DNA of 64,000 bases. Source: Posidonia oceanica. Its lineage: Eukaryota > Streptophyta > Magnoliopsida > Alismatales > Posidoniaceae. The notes under the pieces were generated by a model, which saw nothing but the letters and a program-made list of their open reading frames with translations, did not search any database and was not told the origin of the DNA. Below, piece by piece: positions 31,785 through 42,962 of the stretch. Made by a program: the position numbers and the translations under genes. Location: positions 78,928,001-78,992,000 of the forward strand of contig JAZBRS010000075.1 of NCBI GenBank assembly GCA_037176725.1, in the 5' to 3' direction. Every line of letters begins with the position of its first letter. The first letter of the stretch is position 1.

Positions 31785-34432
31785 ATGGCGCAGGTCACTT
31801 CAAGCATGTTTGCCTCAACATGCATGGCTCAAGCAACCAGTATCGGGGGTCAGCACGATTTTCTCTTCAGCACCCCATTGTCACAAGAGCCATATAACTT
31901 CATGCAAGAAAGGGCTTACCAGATATTCCCCCACATATCCATTCCGTTCAACTACCCCTTCGAGGGCCCTACACCCGTATTTTCTGCACCAACTTACAGT
32001 AGGGGTCAACCTCATGGACAGGAAGTTGAAGGAGAGAGAAAAATCAGCCACTCACAGCCATGGAGTGCCCCGTTGGAACACATGCTTCCCAAGGTAACCT
32101 CCTATGTAGTGCCACCTACATCGACTGCTTCTTATCTGTCTGAGGAAGCAACTAATGAGATCTACCATCTCCTGGCACGGCGCCACCCCTCATTTAGGAG
32201 CCCACAAATTCCATTCGTCCACCAACCATCTTTCCTAAACCCTCACTAAAACCCGTTAACCATGCCTACTCACACATACACCTAACCACCAAACCCCACT
32301 GTAAACTTCCCTACTCAAAGCCCATTCGCACAACACCATGCAACGCCAACTTATCCTTCCATACATCAAACCATGCCATCCCCAACAACCAACTACCTCA
32401 CACAATATCCACGGACATCCCAATCACCACAACCATTTTCAAACACACAGTTCTACCACACTCCTCCTCAATCCCTACCCTTCTCTCCACCATACAACCC
32501 TCTATCACCACCGTTCCATCAAACACATGGGCACCTAAGCCAGGGGCAATAGGCCATGCCAGGGCTGGACATTAAAAGAATGATCTTGGAAGCATTAGCA
32601 AAGGCAGGGGTTACATCTAAAGCCCCGGTAGGCTTTGATACCTCCAAATTTCCTCATTTTATTCTTCCACCCGGATTCAAAATGCCAAAAATGAGGAAAT
32701 ACAGTGGAACAGAGGATCTGAGAGGCCATCTAGCCACCTTTGCTATGGATGCTCTACCCTATCAGTATGACAATGGGCTTACTATCTACCTTTTCTTCAA
32801 GAGCCTTGAGGGAGAAGCACTAAGATGGTTCATCACGCTCACAGCATACGATCTCAGTGACTTCAAGATGGTCCAGGAAAAATTTCTACTCCAATACGGT
32901 CATCGCATCCAGCACGAGCCCACAATGAGCGACCTCCTCGCCGAAAAGATGAAACCTGATGAGGAGTTCGCCACCTTTGCAAGTAGATGGAGGGGCATGG
33001 CTGCCAGGTCCAAATGCGACATTCCTGAAAGCCAAGCAGTTGAAGTCATTACCCGAAACACTACATGAGCACTTAGAACAGGGCTACTGATTAGTGACCT
33101 CCAAACATACCCTCAACTATACGAGTGTGCCGCAAGAGTCCTCCGTCACAAAGAGGACCTCCCATTTCTAGAGCTTGAGGAAAGGGACAAGAAGAAGACT
33201 TTCGGTTATACACTTGAGGATATCACTGGTGACATGGCACAGGTTTCAATTCAGCGGAGGCAGAAGGGGCAAAGAAACCCCCAATACCAGCTTGAGTACC
33301 CAGTCCCAGTCCTATATCAAAGCCAGCCACAGCAGTATCAGAGCCCACCAAATCAGTACTAAGGGCAGCTAGTTCAGAATCAACCGGACCAAGAGGACCA
33401 ATGCCTACCGTGCCAACAGCCTCCACACCCGATGTGTGCACAACAGGGGCAGAGGAGCTACAACAACGTCCCTCCACCACGAAACTACAAAGGCCCTTAG
33501 AGGCAAAATTATCCTCCGCTTCCTGAATCAATCCCTGATACATTCAGGATACTGGTTGAAATTGGAGATCTGCAGCTCCCCGAGCCCAAGCCAAGTCCTC
33601 CAAACGTTGACATGTCCAAGCACTGCCCCTACCACTAGAACAATGGGCATACCCTTGAGGAGTGTGTTACTATCAAATATAAAATACATAATCTTAATGA
33701 CAAGGGTAAGATTATGTGGTCTGAGCTTAAAGAAAGGCTAAAGGTAGCTCAAGAAGGACAACAAACGATGTAGATACATCAAGACCTGTGTTCGATCATG
33801 CGGTGGCTCACGCGGAAGCAGAGGTCATCTTATCCGCCGCTCGATCAGAATTGGCGACCATTCAGCATATACAAGTAGACTGGAAACTCGCTCCTCTAGA
33901 CCCTGGCCATGAAGGACCACCATCTAAACCATACAATAAAGAGCTGCCTAATGACCACGAAGAAGGGGCGGACTCTCAGATATTCCAGGACTTGATCCAA
34001 GAAGACTGATCGCCCATTTATGATGAGTATGCTGACTCGGACTGGTACAACATGGAAGCTATACTCAACTCGCCTCTCCAAGCAGCACAAGCAAGAGTTG
34101 ATCCTCCTCCCAAGCTGCTCGATCCTACAAGGGGGTACATCAGGAGCAGCTATGGATACAATAGTCAAGGAGAGGTTATTGCAGAACCCATCAATAGTCA
34201 CACTTCAAAAGGAGGAGGAAATCTAATAGCCTCACTCAAAGACAAAGCCACCAGGGGCACAGTGCAAGAAACAGGTCGAGACGAGTCCGACTTTGACCCT
34301 CAGAAAGCAAGGACTGGGCGCAAACCAAAAGAAAAAAGAGAATATGCGCCAGAAGCACCTGACCACTCAATGCCAGGGGCAGACCTCAGGCAAGTCCCCT
34401 CATCTAGGGAGGGAGGTGCGAAATTCCACTGA
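31785..34432 (+). pseudogene. gag of a Ty3/gypsy-type non-autonomous retrotransposon
   Basis: An N-terminal Pro-rich region (31785-32550) is followed by a capsid-like domain at about 32556-33068: PPGFKMPKMRKYSGTEDLRG, FFKSLEGEALRWF, FATFASRWRGMAAR, the hallmarks of the plant retrotransposon gag family. Downstream, in the frame after TGA at 33067, lies CPYH..NNGHTLEEC, a zinc-knuckle-like C-X2-H..H-X4-C motif (about 33625-33670). Further frames (33788-34009, 34052-34432) are acidic/basic tails. Several stops (33067, 33361, 33498, 33637) break the chain. The product would package element RNA. No pol follows, so replication would need enzymes from another element. Confidence 0.8.
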
Positions 34433-34924
34433 ACCCGACTGAAGGCAGTGGTTAAATCAGTTTGAACATGTAAATAAGACATTCCTTTTGTACTTTTGTT
34501 TTTTCCTTTCCTTCAACTTTGCTTGAATGTTAGATAAATCCTAAAATAAATAATAATAATAATTGATAAGTGTGGACTATACCCAACAACTTAGAGCATT
34601 GAGCAGAGTTGCCAAAATATTACCTATGGTTCCTAAGCAGAGACCGTGACACCCAGGGAAGGTCCAACCACTGGTTGTGACAACCTGAAGATATCTTCAG
34701 ATCCGTGGAGGTTACATACAGTACACCTTTAATTAGCATGCCTAAATCCAAAGAGAACCAAAGACTGAGCCCTAGCCAAAGAAAGAGAGTTGTATCTCAA
34801 GTAGAAAAAGAACTGAGCAACTAGGGTAACTTCAACCTTGTCCTATCTGCACATACACTTGTACGGGGAGGTATGGAAAAGGTTGGCTCGGAGCAGAGGC
34901 TAATGGTATGAGCCGTTCGCCAAA

Positions 34925-35105
34925 TAAAGCGCCCAGAAAAGAAGGCAGCAAAGAAGTTGTCCAAATAAGAGAGGAAAGAAGACAGCAAAGAAGCTATCCA
35001 AGTGAGAAAAAAGCAATAAAGAGACTGTCCAAAATAGAATAAAAGAGGCCAGCAAAGAGCTATCCAAAGAGTAAAAAGAAGGCAGCAAAGAAAACTGTCC
35101 ACAAA
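34925..35105 (+). repeat. Tandem repeat with GGCAGCAAAGAA core
   Basis: Four to five diverged units of about 40 bp, each with GGCAGCAAAGAAG..TGTCCAAA..AGAG. On the minus strand it gives hydrophobic Leu/Phe frames that I do not regard as genes. Confidence 0.75.
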
Positions 35106-36824
35106 TCAAGGAAAAAAAGAAAATCCTAAAAAATTAAAAGGCACATTAGGACCAAACCTGGCAAACGGAACTCAAGCTCGAGCCAATGTCGAGAGCTTGC
35201 TGTACTCCAAACTTCCTCCACCTATCTCACTCATAGGCAAGGGGCAAGGAACCCTTAAAGTTCAAAGATTGAGTAAATAAAGGAGACAATAATTAAACTA
35301 AGGTTAGTATGAAGTCCTAAGTTCTCAACACACCAAGCATGTTAGAAGGGAAAGTTCTCTCACCCTAGATAATACGAGGCAATACTGTAAAATTTATAAG
35401 TAGAAGGTTGTGACTGCACTCATTAATCCAAAAGTCCAAAAATATATAAAAAAAAATAGAAAATCCCAAAATACCAAAAAAAATCAGAAAATCCAAAAAT
35501 ACCAAAAAAATCAGAAAACCAGAAAACCCACAAAAAAATCAGAAAGTCTAAAAATTCAAAAAAAAAATGATTAGAAAATCCAAGGAAAAGACCTATACAA
35601 AAGTACCATCCACCCTACATACAAGTGAAAACTGAATAAGTAGGAAAACTGGAACTAGTCTGGCCAATGATGCAACAATCGACTCACTCAGATTGGAGAT
35701 GGCGTCCTACTCAAGCATGTCTCACGGCTTGGGTGCGTTGTCTCAACAAAGACATTGCTTCTGCAATAATCTTTAGAGTATCTACAGATGACTCACAATC
35801 GGCTCGGATTTTCCATCTCTTTAGCTGAGGCCAAGACTAATTCCCTCCACCTAGTTCCCAAGCAATATTGATTAAGGGAATACTTTATCTTCTATAACTT
35901 AGTCAATCTCCCTAGGAACTGGGAAAGGTTCACCTGTGATTATTAACATCTTTTGTTAAGTGTGCAGGTATAAATCTCACAATCTGAAGAATGAGCTCAC
36001 GCCTTAGGGGCTCATATAGTGCACTAAGGCACATGTACTTTGACTAAAAGGAAAACCCCGGTTTGGCAAAGGAAGGGTTCACTCCCTTGTCCGGTTCTTT
36101 AATCATAGAACTCCTTTATTTGCCAAATCAAGTTGTGGGACGACAGTCCTTTCCCGAGAGTACTGGTCACACTCGAGGACGGAAAACACTCAACCACAAC
36201 GAATTGCATTCATTCATTTTGCATATGTCTATTTGGTTTGGGACCAACCGTACCCTGCCGGCCTAACCTAGCATATGAACCATTCATTGCATTGCGTGTT
36301 GACCTTGCATTATCATTGTTTGCTTGAATCACGCATCCATGCATTATTTCTCATATCATTGGAAGTGAAGCATGAACGAAGCATTGTTCTTCAAGAGTGT
36401 TAGAATATGTGATCCTCCCAGAGCCAATCAATTCCTACCTATCTTTTCTATCAATTCCAATTCAAGTAAAATCTCAAACATGATGCCACCAGAGCACTTC
36501 TTTTCGATCATGCAAGGGTAATGCCCCACGATCTCCTCCTTAGTTTCTACCCTGTTGAAGTATATCTCTACATGGTCTTGACATCGGCTGTGACACATAG
36601 CTCCGAAACCGACTTGACCCCTCTATGCCCTAGTATTCAATATGACAGCAATTAATCGAACCACTTGGTTGTGTGACAATCTCCCGAAATCGAGTCTGCT
36701 CACCCCTTCTTTTTATCTTTCTTTATCCCTAGTGGGGGATTGTTTGAGACGGAGCTCCCCTCTTCAGGAAATGCTCAATGGGACATCGTTCTTACCTTGG
36801 AGCCGATCTTGTTCCAAGATCAAC

Positions 36825-36838
36825 TCCAAAGAGGGGCA
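36825..36838 (+). promoter_or_regulatory. Putative polypurine tract
   Basis: CAAAGAGGGGCATC lies directly before the TG of the 3' LTR. In LTR retrotransposons this purine run primes plus-strand DNA synthesis. The position is diagnostic; function is inferred from the family. Confidence 0.65.
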
Positions 36839-36984
36839 TCTGTAGATATCCCATTTTCGCATTTCTGAGAGTTCATAGAGGATAGGAACCTCTGAGGCAC
36901 CCCAAGTCACATAACTAAGGCCTAATAATGCATTTTCCAGTTTTTTCGTGATTTGATTAAGAACATCGCCTGATTTTACTTGAT

Positions 36985-37215
36985 TCAAGGTCATTAGTTG
37001 TGGCAGAGCTAACACACTCAAACTAGTGGCAAGTTTGAGTAACTTGAACACTTTTTTTCTCAGTCTAAGTCTGTTAGTTGTGGCAGAGCTAACACTCTTA
37101 TTCTACTCAAACTAGTGGCAAGTTTGAGTCCCTTTAACCTTAAATAGTGAGAGTTCATTAGCTGTGGCAGAGTTAATGCTCTCATTTCGCTCAAATCAGT
37201 GGAAGATTTGAGTTT
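36985..37215 (+). repeat. Triplicated U3 module in the 3' LTR
   Basis: Three copies of GTTAGTTGTGGCAGAGCTAA followed by CTCAAACTAGTGGCAAGTTTG. The third is diverged. The solo LTR has one related copy (near 12175-12230). Repeated U3 modules are typical of retrotransposon enhancers; that role is inference. Confidence 0.85.
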
Positions 37216-37625
37216 CTTAATGTTAAAGAAGATGTTTTTATGATTTCATGGAATTTCTGAAGTTTTCCGGGCTTTTAACATGTTTTTCTAGATTAAAATA
37301 AAAGACAGGGCTAAAAATGCAAAAATATTAGCTCGTTGCCTCCCTAAGCGGCGACATAGCTAGCCGCCATTTATAGTGGCGACTAGACTATGTAGGCGCC
37401 AAGGAAACAGCCGACGAGCATCCTGCCACTCTTTCTCAACATATTTTGTTATCCTAGGCATTAATATAATATATGGGAGTCTTATAAACTATTATAACAT
37501 TTTTCCCATAATTATTAATATTTCCACGATTTTTCTTCGCACATAAATATATGATATATCATATGTCATATCATTTAATTAGGAAAAGTCCTAGAAAAAG
37601 GGATGATAATCTTTATTTTGCTTAA

Positions 37626-37870
37626 TAATATCTTTGAATTAATTATCTTGTTTTAATATATATATTATATATATCTTTAATTCAAAAACTGAATTCAAAA
37701 CTAAGATATAAATCCAAGTTATTACTATCCATTCAAAATTAAGACATTAAATCCAAGTTCTTTATTTGACTTAAGATAATATCTTTGAATTAATTATCTC
37801 GTTTTAATATATATATTATATATATCTTTAATTCAAAAACTGAATTCAAAATTAAGATATAAATCCAAAT
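37626..37870 (+). repeat. Duplicated ~95-bp AT-rich block in the 3' LTR U3
   Basis: ATATCTTTGAATTAATTATC..GTTTTAATATATATATTATA occurs at about 37629 and again at about 37779, about 150 bp apart, with the same TTCAAAAACTGAATTCAAAA continuation. It is absent from the solo LTR. Confidence 0.9.
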
Positions 37871-38237
37871 TGTTACAATAGTTACGGGCTTTGACCAGGT
37901 CAAAGGATAAGATCCCTAGACTTGTAACTAATCAGTTAGGATTTTATTTTTGAAAAATAAAGATCTTTGTGTCTAGTCACCACATGTAGCGGCGACTAAA
38001 TGATGTGGACCCTTGTTTGACTAGGTCAAATGGGAATATCTGAGTCCTAGGGGCCTGTGCAACCGACGGCTTGCTGACGTGGAACCTTCTTTGACTCAGT
38101 CAGCATGCCTCCACGTTATTTATACGTCATTAATCTGAGATATTTGTACTTGTCGCCGGTCATATAGGTGACTTGCTATAAATATCTAATTTTTATAGAA
38201 ACTTCCTAGATCTGATCCACTCGTGCCCCTACACATC

Positions 38238-38245
38238 TATAAATA
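38238..38245 (+). promoter_or_regulatory. TATA box of the 3' LTR
   Basis: TATAAATA followed by GACTCC, identical to the solo LTR. A 3' LTR promoter could drive read-out transcription into the flank at 38925 onward. Confidence 0.75.
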
Positions 38246-38936
38246 GACTCCGAGAGCCAGCGCTCAAGGTGAGGCAAATCTAATAGTGAGAGTGATCTTC
38301 TGAGAGGGAGGGAGATCAAAAGTAAGGAGCCATTTCTGAGAGCTAGAGAGGCCTTCCTAGATTAAGAGAAAGAGGTTCTGAGAGATCCCTAATCTTTATT
38401 CTGTTCAAAATCCATTGAGAAATCTTAGATCCCAGAGATCATTATCAAGTCTAGATCCCGGAGATCCTGAGTCTAGCCGGAGCTCCGACCGTGCCTCCAC
38501 TTCCTCACTCCACGCCATAGATCACGAGGGTGAAGGGAGTATCTTCTTCCAATCTACTTTTTCATTTCATTTTACATTCCTTAAAATAGGACCCATGGCA
38601 TATGCATGAGGGGAACCACCTCCGGTTAGTATTAGTTGCATTTATTTACGTTATTTCTTATTTATCTGATCTGTTTACTACACCCGGACTTACTTAGATC
38701 TATTCTGTTTATTTTGAAGGAAAGGAATATCTCACGCCGCACGAGGACGCCGCTGAACGACATCCTGCTGTTGATCCAGTAAGCCGACAACCCACATCAT
38801 CCACATCTCCCCCAGACGTCTTGTCAACCAGCATCAAGCGAATCGACGAGTGGCGATCACAACAAGTTGACGACGTCGTGGAAGCGCTGTCATCTTCATC
38901 TACATCCCCAAATCCACATCTACAGCTACCTTATTG

Positions 38937-39429
38937 TTTGCTTGAATTATTAATCACGAGTCAACTATCATCTCCCATCTTACCTAAAGATGCATGGTTG
39001 CAAACTTACAATGATGACATACTTCAGTATTGCTTTAACCTTCTTTCTAGGATTGATTGTGGACCGTTGGATGTATTTAGGCGTTGACATTTCAGAGCTT
39101 TTCTTACAATTAACATACAACCAATGTGTAATGCAATTCTAAAAATGCTTTTGTTGCTGTCTCAAGGTCACTCAAATTTCACCTATAAGCAATCTAATAC
39201 GTTGCTTCAATAATAATTATGTTTGGTTAAAGTGTGTTAACCACTACAATAAAATTAACCAGTGATAATAAGCACATGATTTATTAATTTAACACTCGAT
39301 CTCCCGTAGGTTGATAAACCTGTAAACCTTGGACATGAAGGTGGTGCACGATTGGAACATGCTAATAAGAAAAATACCAAGAAAATATCTATAAATGTGT
39401 CTTCGAGAGACTTGAATATGGGTGAGGAG
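38937..39429. other. Former right flank of the TIR element
   Basis: Begins with the probable target duplication of the TIR element (CCTTAT at 38929-38934). It is low-copy-looking AT-rich DNA with no recognised coding sequence. It was originally contiguous with the DNA left of 9058. Confidence 0.5.
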
Positions 39430-41043
39430 AGGTGTAGAAATAGTCGGGTTGGTCTGAAAAGGGCCCAGCTAGCTCAGCCCAGCCCGTCAGAGGCCCGAGC
39501 TAGATCGACCTAGCTAGCCTTTTCCAAGCAGGACAGGCTTGGCTGGGGGCTAGGCGTGCAAGATCTCGACCCGACTCGAGCCCAGGCCCAGCCTACAACG
39601 GCTGGATTTTCTAGTCGTTGCAATTTCTAGTCATTGGCAATGACTATATTTTTTAATTTTTTTTTAACTTTTCTATTTCTCTTCCTTTCTTCTTTTCTTA
39701 TAAATACCCTCCATCTCATTTCTTTACAACTTCTCAATTCTTCTCTACTCTCTACATTCTCAACTTTCTCTACTCTTTCTGCACATTGCTAGTGCTACAC
39801 TTCCACTTCGGTATCCACGATTCCGATCCACCACTCCCACGCTCTATCTCCACTACTCCACTGTTCAGACACCATCGCTCCACCATTCCGCCTCCACTAC
39901 TACAAATTTCTCTACTTCTAATTCCTTTAATTATTTATTTATTTTTTGATTGTTTTAATTAGTTACAATGACTAGTTCATCAAACCAAGATATCTCAACC
40001 CAAGATTCCGTAGAAAATGTAGGTTTACAAACCAAATCTATGGTCACTCAAAAAGTTATGAGAAAACTAGCTTTTTGTTGGAAAGATTTAACTCTAAATC
40101 CAATCGATGATGAAACATATTATTATAATTACTATGGTAAAGAACTTAGTTGTAAAGAAAAAACAGGGGTAATGATCATCTAAGTAGGCTTCTTTTAAAT
40201 TGTAAAGTAAAAAAATCAATTAGAAGAAAAAACAGATTTAAAACAAGCTCAATTGCAAGTAAGATCTAGTGGTGTGATTAATTGGTAATATTCTGCAAAA
40301 GAAACTAAATATGGATTAACAAAATTTATAATTCAAGATAAACAACCTTTTATATTTTATAAAAATAAAAATTTTGCTACTTGTATACAAACATATGTAA
40401 ATCCACAATTTAAAAGTCATTCTAGAAATACAACTAAAAATATAATACACAAACAATTTATTCTAGATAAGAAATTTTAATTCAAATGTTTTTTAGTTTA
40501 TTATGTAAAATATCATTAACTTTTGATGTTTGGACAGGTCCAGATAATTTTTCTTATTTGCGTTTATCTGCACATTAGATAGATATATCTTGAAATTTAC
40601 AAAAAAGAATAATTACTTTTAAAATATTTGATCATCCACATACCGGTAATGTTATTGCAAATGTTATAGAAAAAATTTCTAGGGAATTTAAAATAAATAA
40701 TAAAATTAATACAATTTCTTTTAATAATACCACTAATAATAATATTGCAATAGATATATTAAGAAGAAATTTAAAACCTATACTAAATGGTGATTTATTT
40801 CATTATAGATGTAGTTGTCATATTCTTAATTTAATTGTACAAGAATGTATACAATGTATTAAACTATATGTAGAAAATATTAAATCATCTATTTTATATA
40901 TTCAAACATCACCTAAAAGATTTCAAGAATTTAAACAATTATTTGTAGATAATGATGCCAAACCTAGGAAATTTAAAATGGATGTTTAGTATAGATATGT
41001 TCAATATATGATATGTTAAGTTCATATTTATCTTATAGTAACT

Positions 41044-41626
41044 ATAGGTGTCAATTAGGTCGTTTCGTGCCGGTATGGCACAGTTGGCAGCGGCCCAAAT
41101 CCTAAACCGTGTCGGCATAGTTGAGAGAAGGCCCAGCTCAAGCACGAGCCCAATCGTGCCCATGCTTTGTCATGCCTTAGGTCCAATCATGCCTTATGTT
41201 CGTGTCCTGCTTGGTGCCTTATTTCGTGCCTCATTTCTGTGTTCATACAATACATGTAATAGTAACCTAACATCTTCAAAGTTCAAACTTATAAGAAAAA
41301 AGACTTTAAATAATATAATAAAAATTAAAAATATTTTATTATTATTTAAACCTTAAATTTAGTCAAAATTAAAAATACATTAAACATGTTTTATATCAAG
41401 AAATAAAATTGCATTATAAATGTTACATAAAAAAGTACATCTTTAGAGAAAAAATACGTCTTCAAAAAATTCATGTCGTACTAGGCACAATCGTACTCGT
41501 GCCAAAGCACGGGCCCAACCGAGCTTGTACCGTCACAGCACGACTAGGCAAATCTTGGGTCCAGCATGGCCCATACTTTCAGGTTGTGCCGGCACGATTC
41601 CAGTCCAGCCCAATTGACACCTATAA
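41044..41626. mobile_element. hAT-type MITE with 8-bp target duplication
   Basis: Inverted termini ATAGGTGTCAATTAGG and (right, reversed) ATAGGTGTCAATTGGG, with CGTGCCGG blocks just inside on both sides. Flanked by TAGTAACT at 41036-41043 and 41627-41634. The interior is non-coding with repeated CGTGCC/GGCACG motifs. It is inserted in the transposase of the older hAT element. Confidence 0.88.
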
Positions 41627-41833
41627 TAGTAACTTAATTACAATGTATTATAATAAGAAATCAAATGATCTTTTAAATGATAATGATTGGAATAATTGTA
41701 TTCATAAGTTTTTAATACCTTTTTATTCTACTACGATGGACTTGTCTAGATAATATTATCCTACTAGTTTTCATTTTTTACCTAATCTTTTTAAAATTAC
41801 TACTATTTTTGTATCATATAGAGATGCCCCATA

Positions 41834-42962
41834 TGTTGGCTAAATTGGCTTCATCTCGATTTTGATGATAGTAAAATATATTTGTGTACTAACTCTTCTT
41901 AATAGGTAAAGAAAGAATTCTTATAGACCTTGAAAAAAGAAGAAGGCGAAATGGGCTAAAAGGAGTTTACGTGGCAATTGAAGTCGACTTAACTCGAATC
42001 ATTTGAAAATAAGAGATCAAGTTCTTATTGTAATTGTACTTCATGTAAATGTATTTTATTGTATTCTAGAAACTTGTAATAATCTCCCAAATACTCCTAT
42101 AGTGTCTTAGGAAAATAGTCAAAGCCCTAAATCCAATCATTCTTTGATTACACTTCTTAATAGGGCTTTTGAGGGCATTTTGACATACCAAATTGATTTC
42201 GGTATACTACCGAAATCTGAACTTACAGTGGTTCAAAACCGAGAACCAATTTGGCATACCGAATTGACCGATCGTTGTAAGCAATTGTGAGACATTAGGT
42301 CTACCGAATATATTTCGGTCTATCAAATGCCTAATCGTTGAACCACTTTTTATAGTTGTTAGACCAACATTCAACACCACTCTTTGGCCTATAAATCCCC
42401 ACCCATTGGCATCCATTTACTACAAGATTCGATGTTATTCATTCCTATCCTTTGAGAGAGATTTCCAAAAGTTTCCCATACCTCATTCAAGCCATAGCAA
42501 GTTATTCATTTCTAATCTACCAAAATCCACTTGCTCAATTGTATGTTGGGGAGAAATAAAAAGAGTTGAGAGTTGTAATCTTTCTTTTCTTCAAGTGTAC
42601 AAACTTCTCCGATTGTGAGAAGGACAAACCGCAGTTTTTGTGAAGTCTTGGTGAGGTTTTCGTCAAGAAGTGTAGAGGTGAGATCTTAACCTGGAATCAA
42701 GATCAGAATAGGAATTCTTGAGGAGTTTTCGAGAAATAGACTAAGTTTGGGAGGCCAAACCACTATACGTTTCTCTTGTTCTCAATTTCTCTCATCTCCT
42801 TCTTTATATGCTTATAGTTTAAATTTCAACTTCATTACTCTACTCATTTCAATTATTATTAGCTTGTATTTGTTAAATAAGTTTTTAATTAGGTTATTAT
42901 CTTTAATTCTCTATTCACCCCCTCTAGAGAAGCCTTAAGATCCTTACACCATGTTTTCAACA
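41834..42962 (+). mobile_element. Solo LTR, Sirevirus/Copia-like
   Basis: Begins TGTTGGCTAAATTGG with TTTTGATGATAG close to the start. It ends TTCACCCCCTCTAGAGAAG..TTTTCAACA. This start and end style is typical of Sirevirus-type Copia LTRs in plants. It separates two halves of the hAT transposase reading. No clear 5-bp target duplication is visible (ATAT overlaps both ends), and there is no internal retrotransposon sequence. Confidence 0.6.

Larger units (their letters stand above)
34433..36840 (+). other. Retrotransposon non-coding tail where pol would be expected
   Basis: About 2.4 kb between gag and the 3' LTR with no protease, reverse transcriptase, RNase H or integrase motif on either strand. 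It contains a ~40-bp tandem repeat (34925-35105) and an A-rich stretch of AAATCCAAAAATACC-type units (about 35430-35590). The end (about 36690-36840) is the conserved pre-LTR region. Confidence 0.7.
10223..38924 (+). mobile_element. Composite gag-only LTR-retrotransposon locus with 5-bp target duplication
   Basis: The outer ends are TGTAGATGTCCC at 10223 and CATCTACA at 38924. The flanks are GCTAC at 10218-10222 and again at 38925-38929, a perfect 5-bp target-site duplication. Within these limits are a chimeric 5' LTR (10223-11330), a leader plus gag start (11331-15804), a CACTA transposon (15805 to about 29330), then again an LTR end (to 29557), leader and gag (29558-34432), a non-coding tail and a 3' LTR (36841-38924). 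No protease, reverse transcriptase or integrase is present in the retrotransposon parts. The LTRs would use the promoter at the TATAAATA box. See the findings for the recombination model. Confidence 0.85.
36841..38924 (+). repeat. 3' LTR, 2,084 bp, intact
   Basis: TGTAGATATCCC to CATCTACA. It is the only copy in the window with the complete U3-R-U5 structure of this family. The U3 contains three ~75-90-bp repeats (36985-37215) and a ~95-bp duplication (37626-37870). The TATA box is at 38238-38245 and a leader-like R/U5 with SSL/DPG-coding but unconserved frames follows. It is followed by the target duplication GCTAC. Confidence 0.92.

Noticed and set aside
34821..35109. Leu/Phe-rich minus-strand frames that resemble membrane proteins
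   Set aside because: They translate the GGCAGCAAAGAA tandem repeat; the hydrophobic look is a repeat effect.
36640..37051. Short frames around the pre-LTR region as a regulatory protein
   Set aside because: They cross the LTR border and have no domain or conservation.
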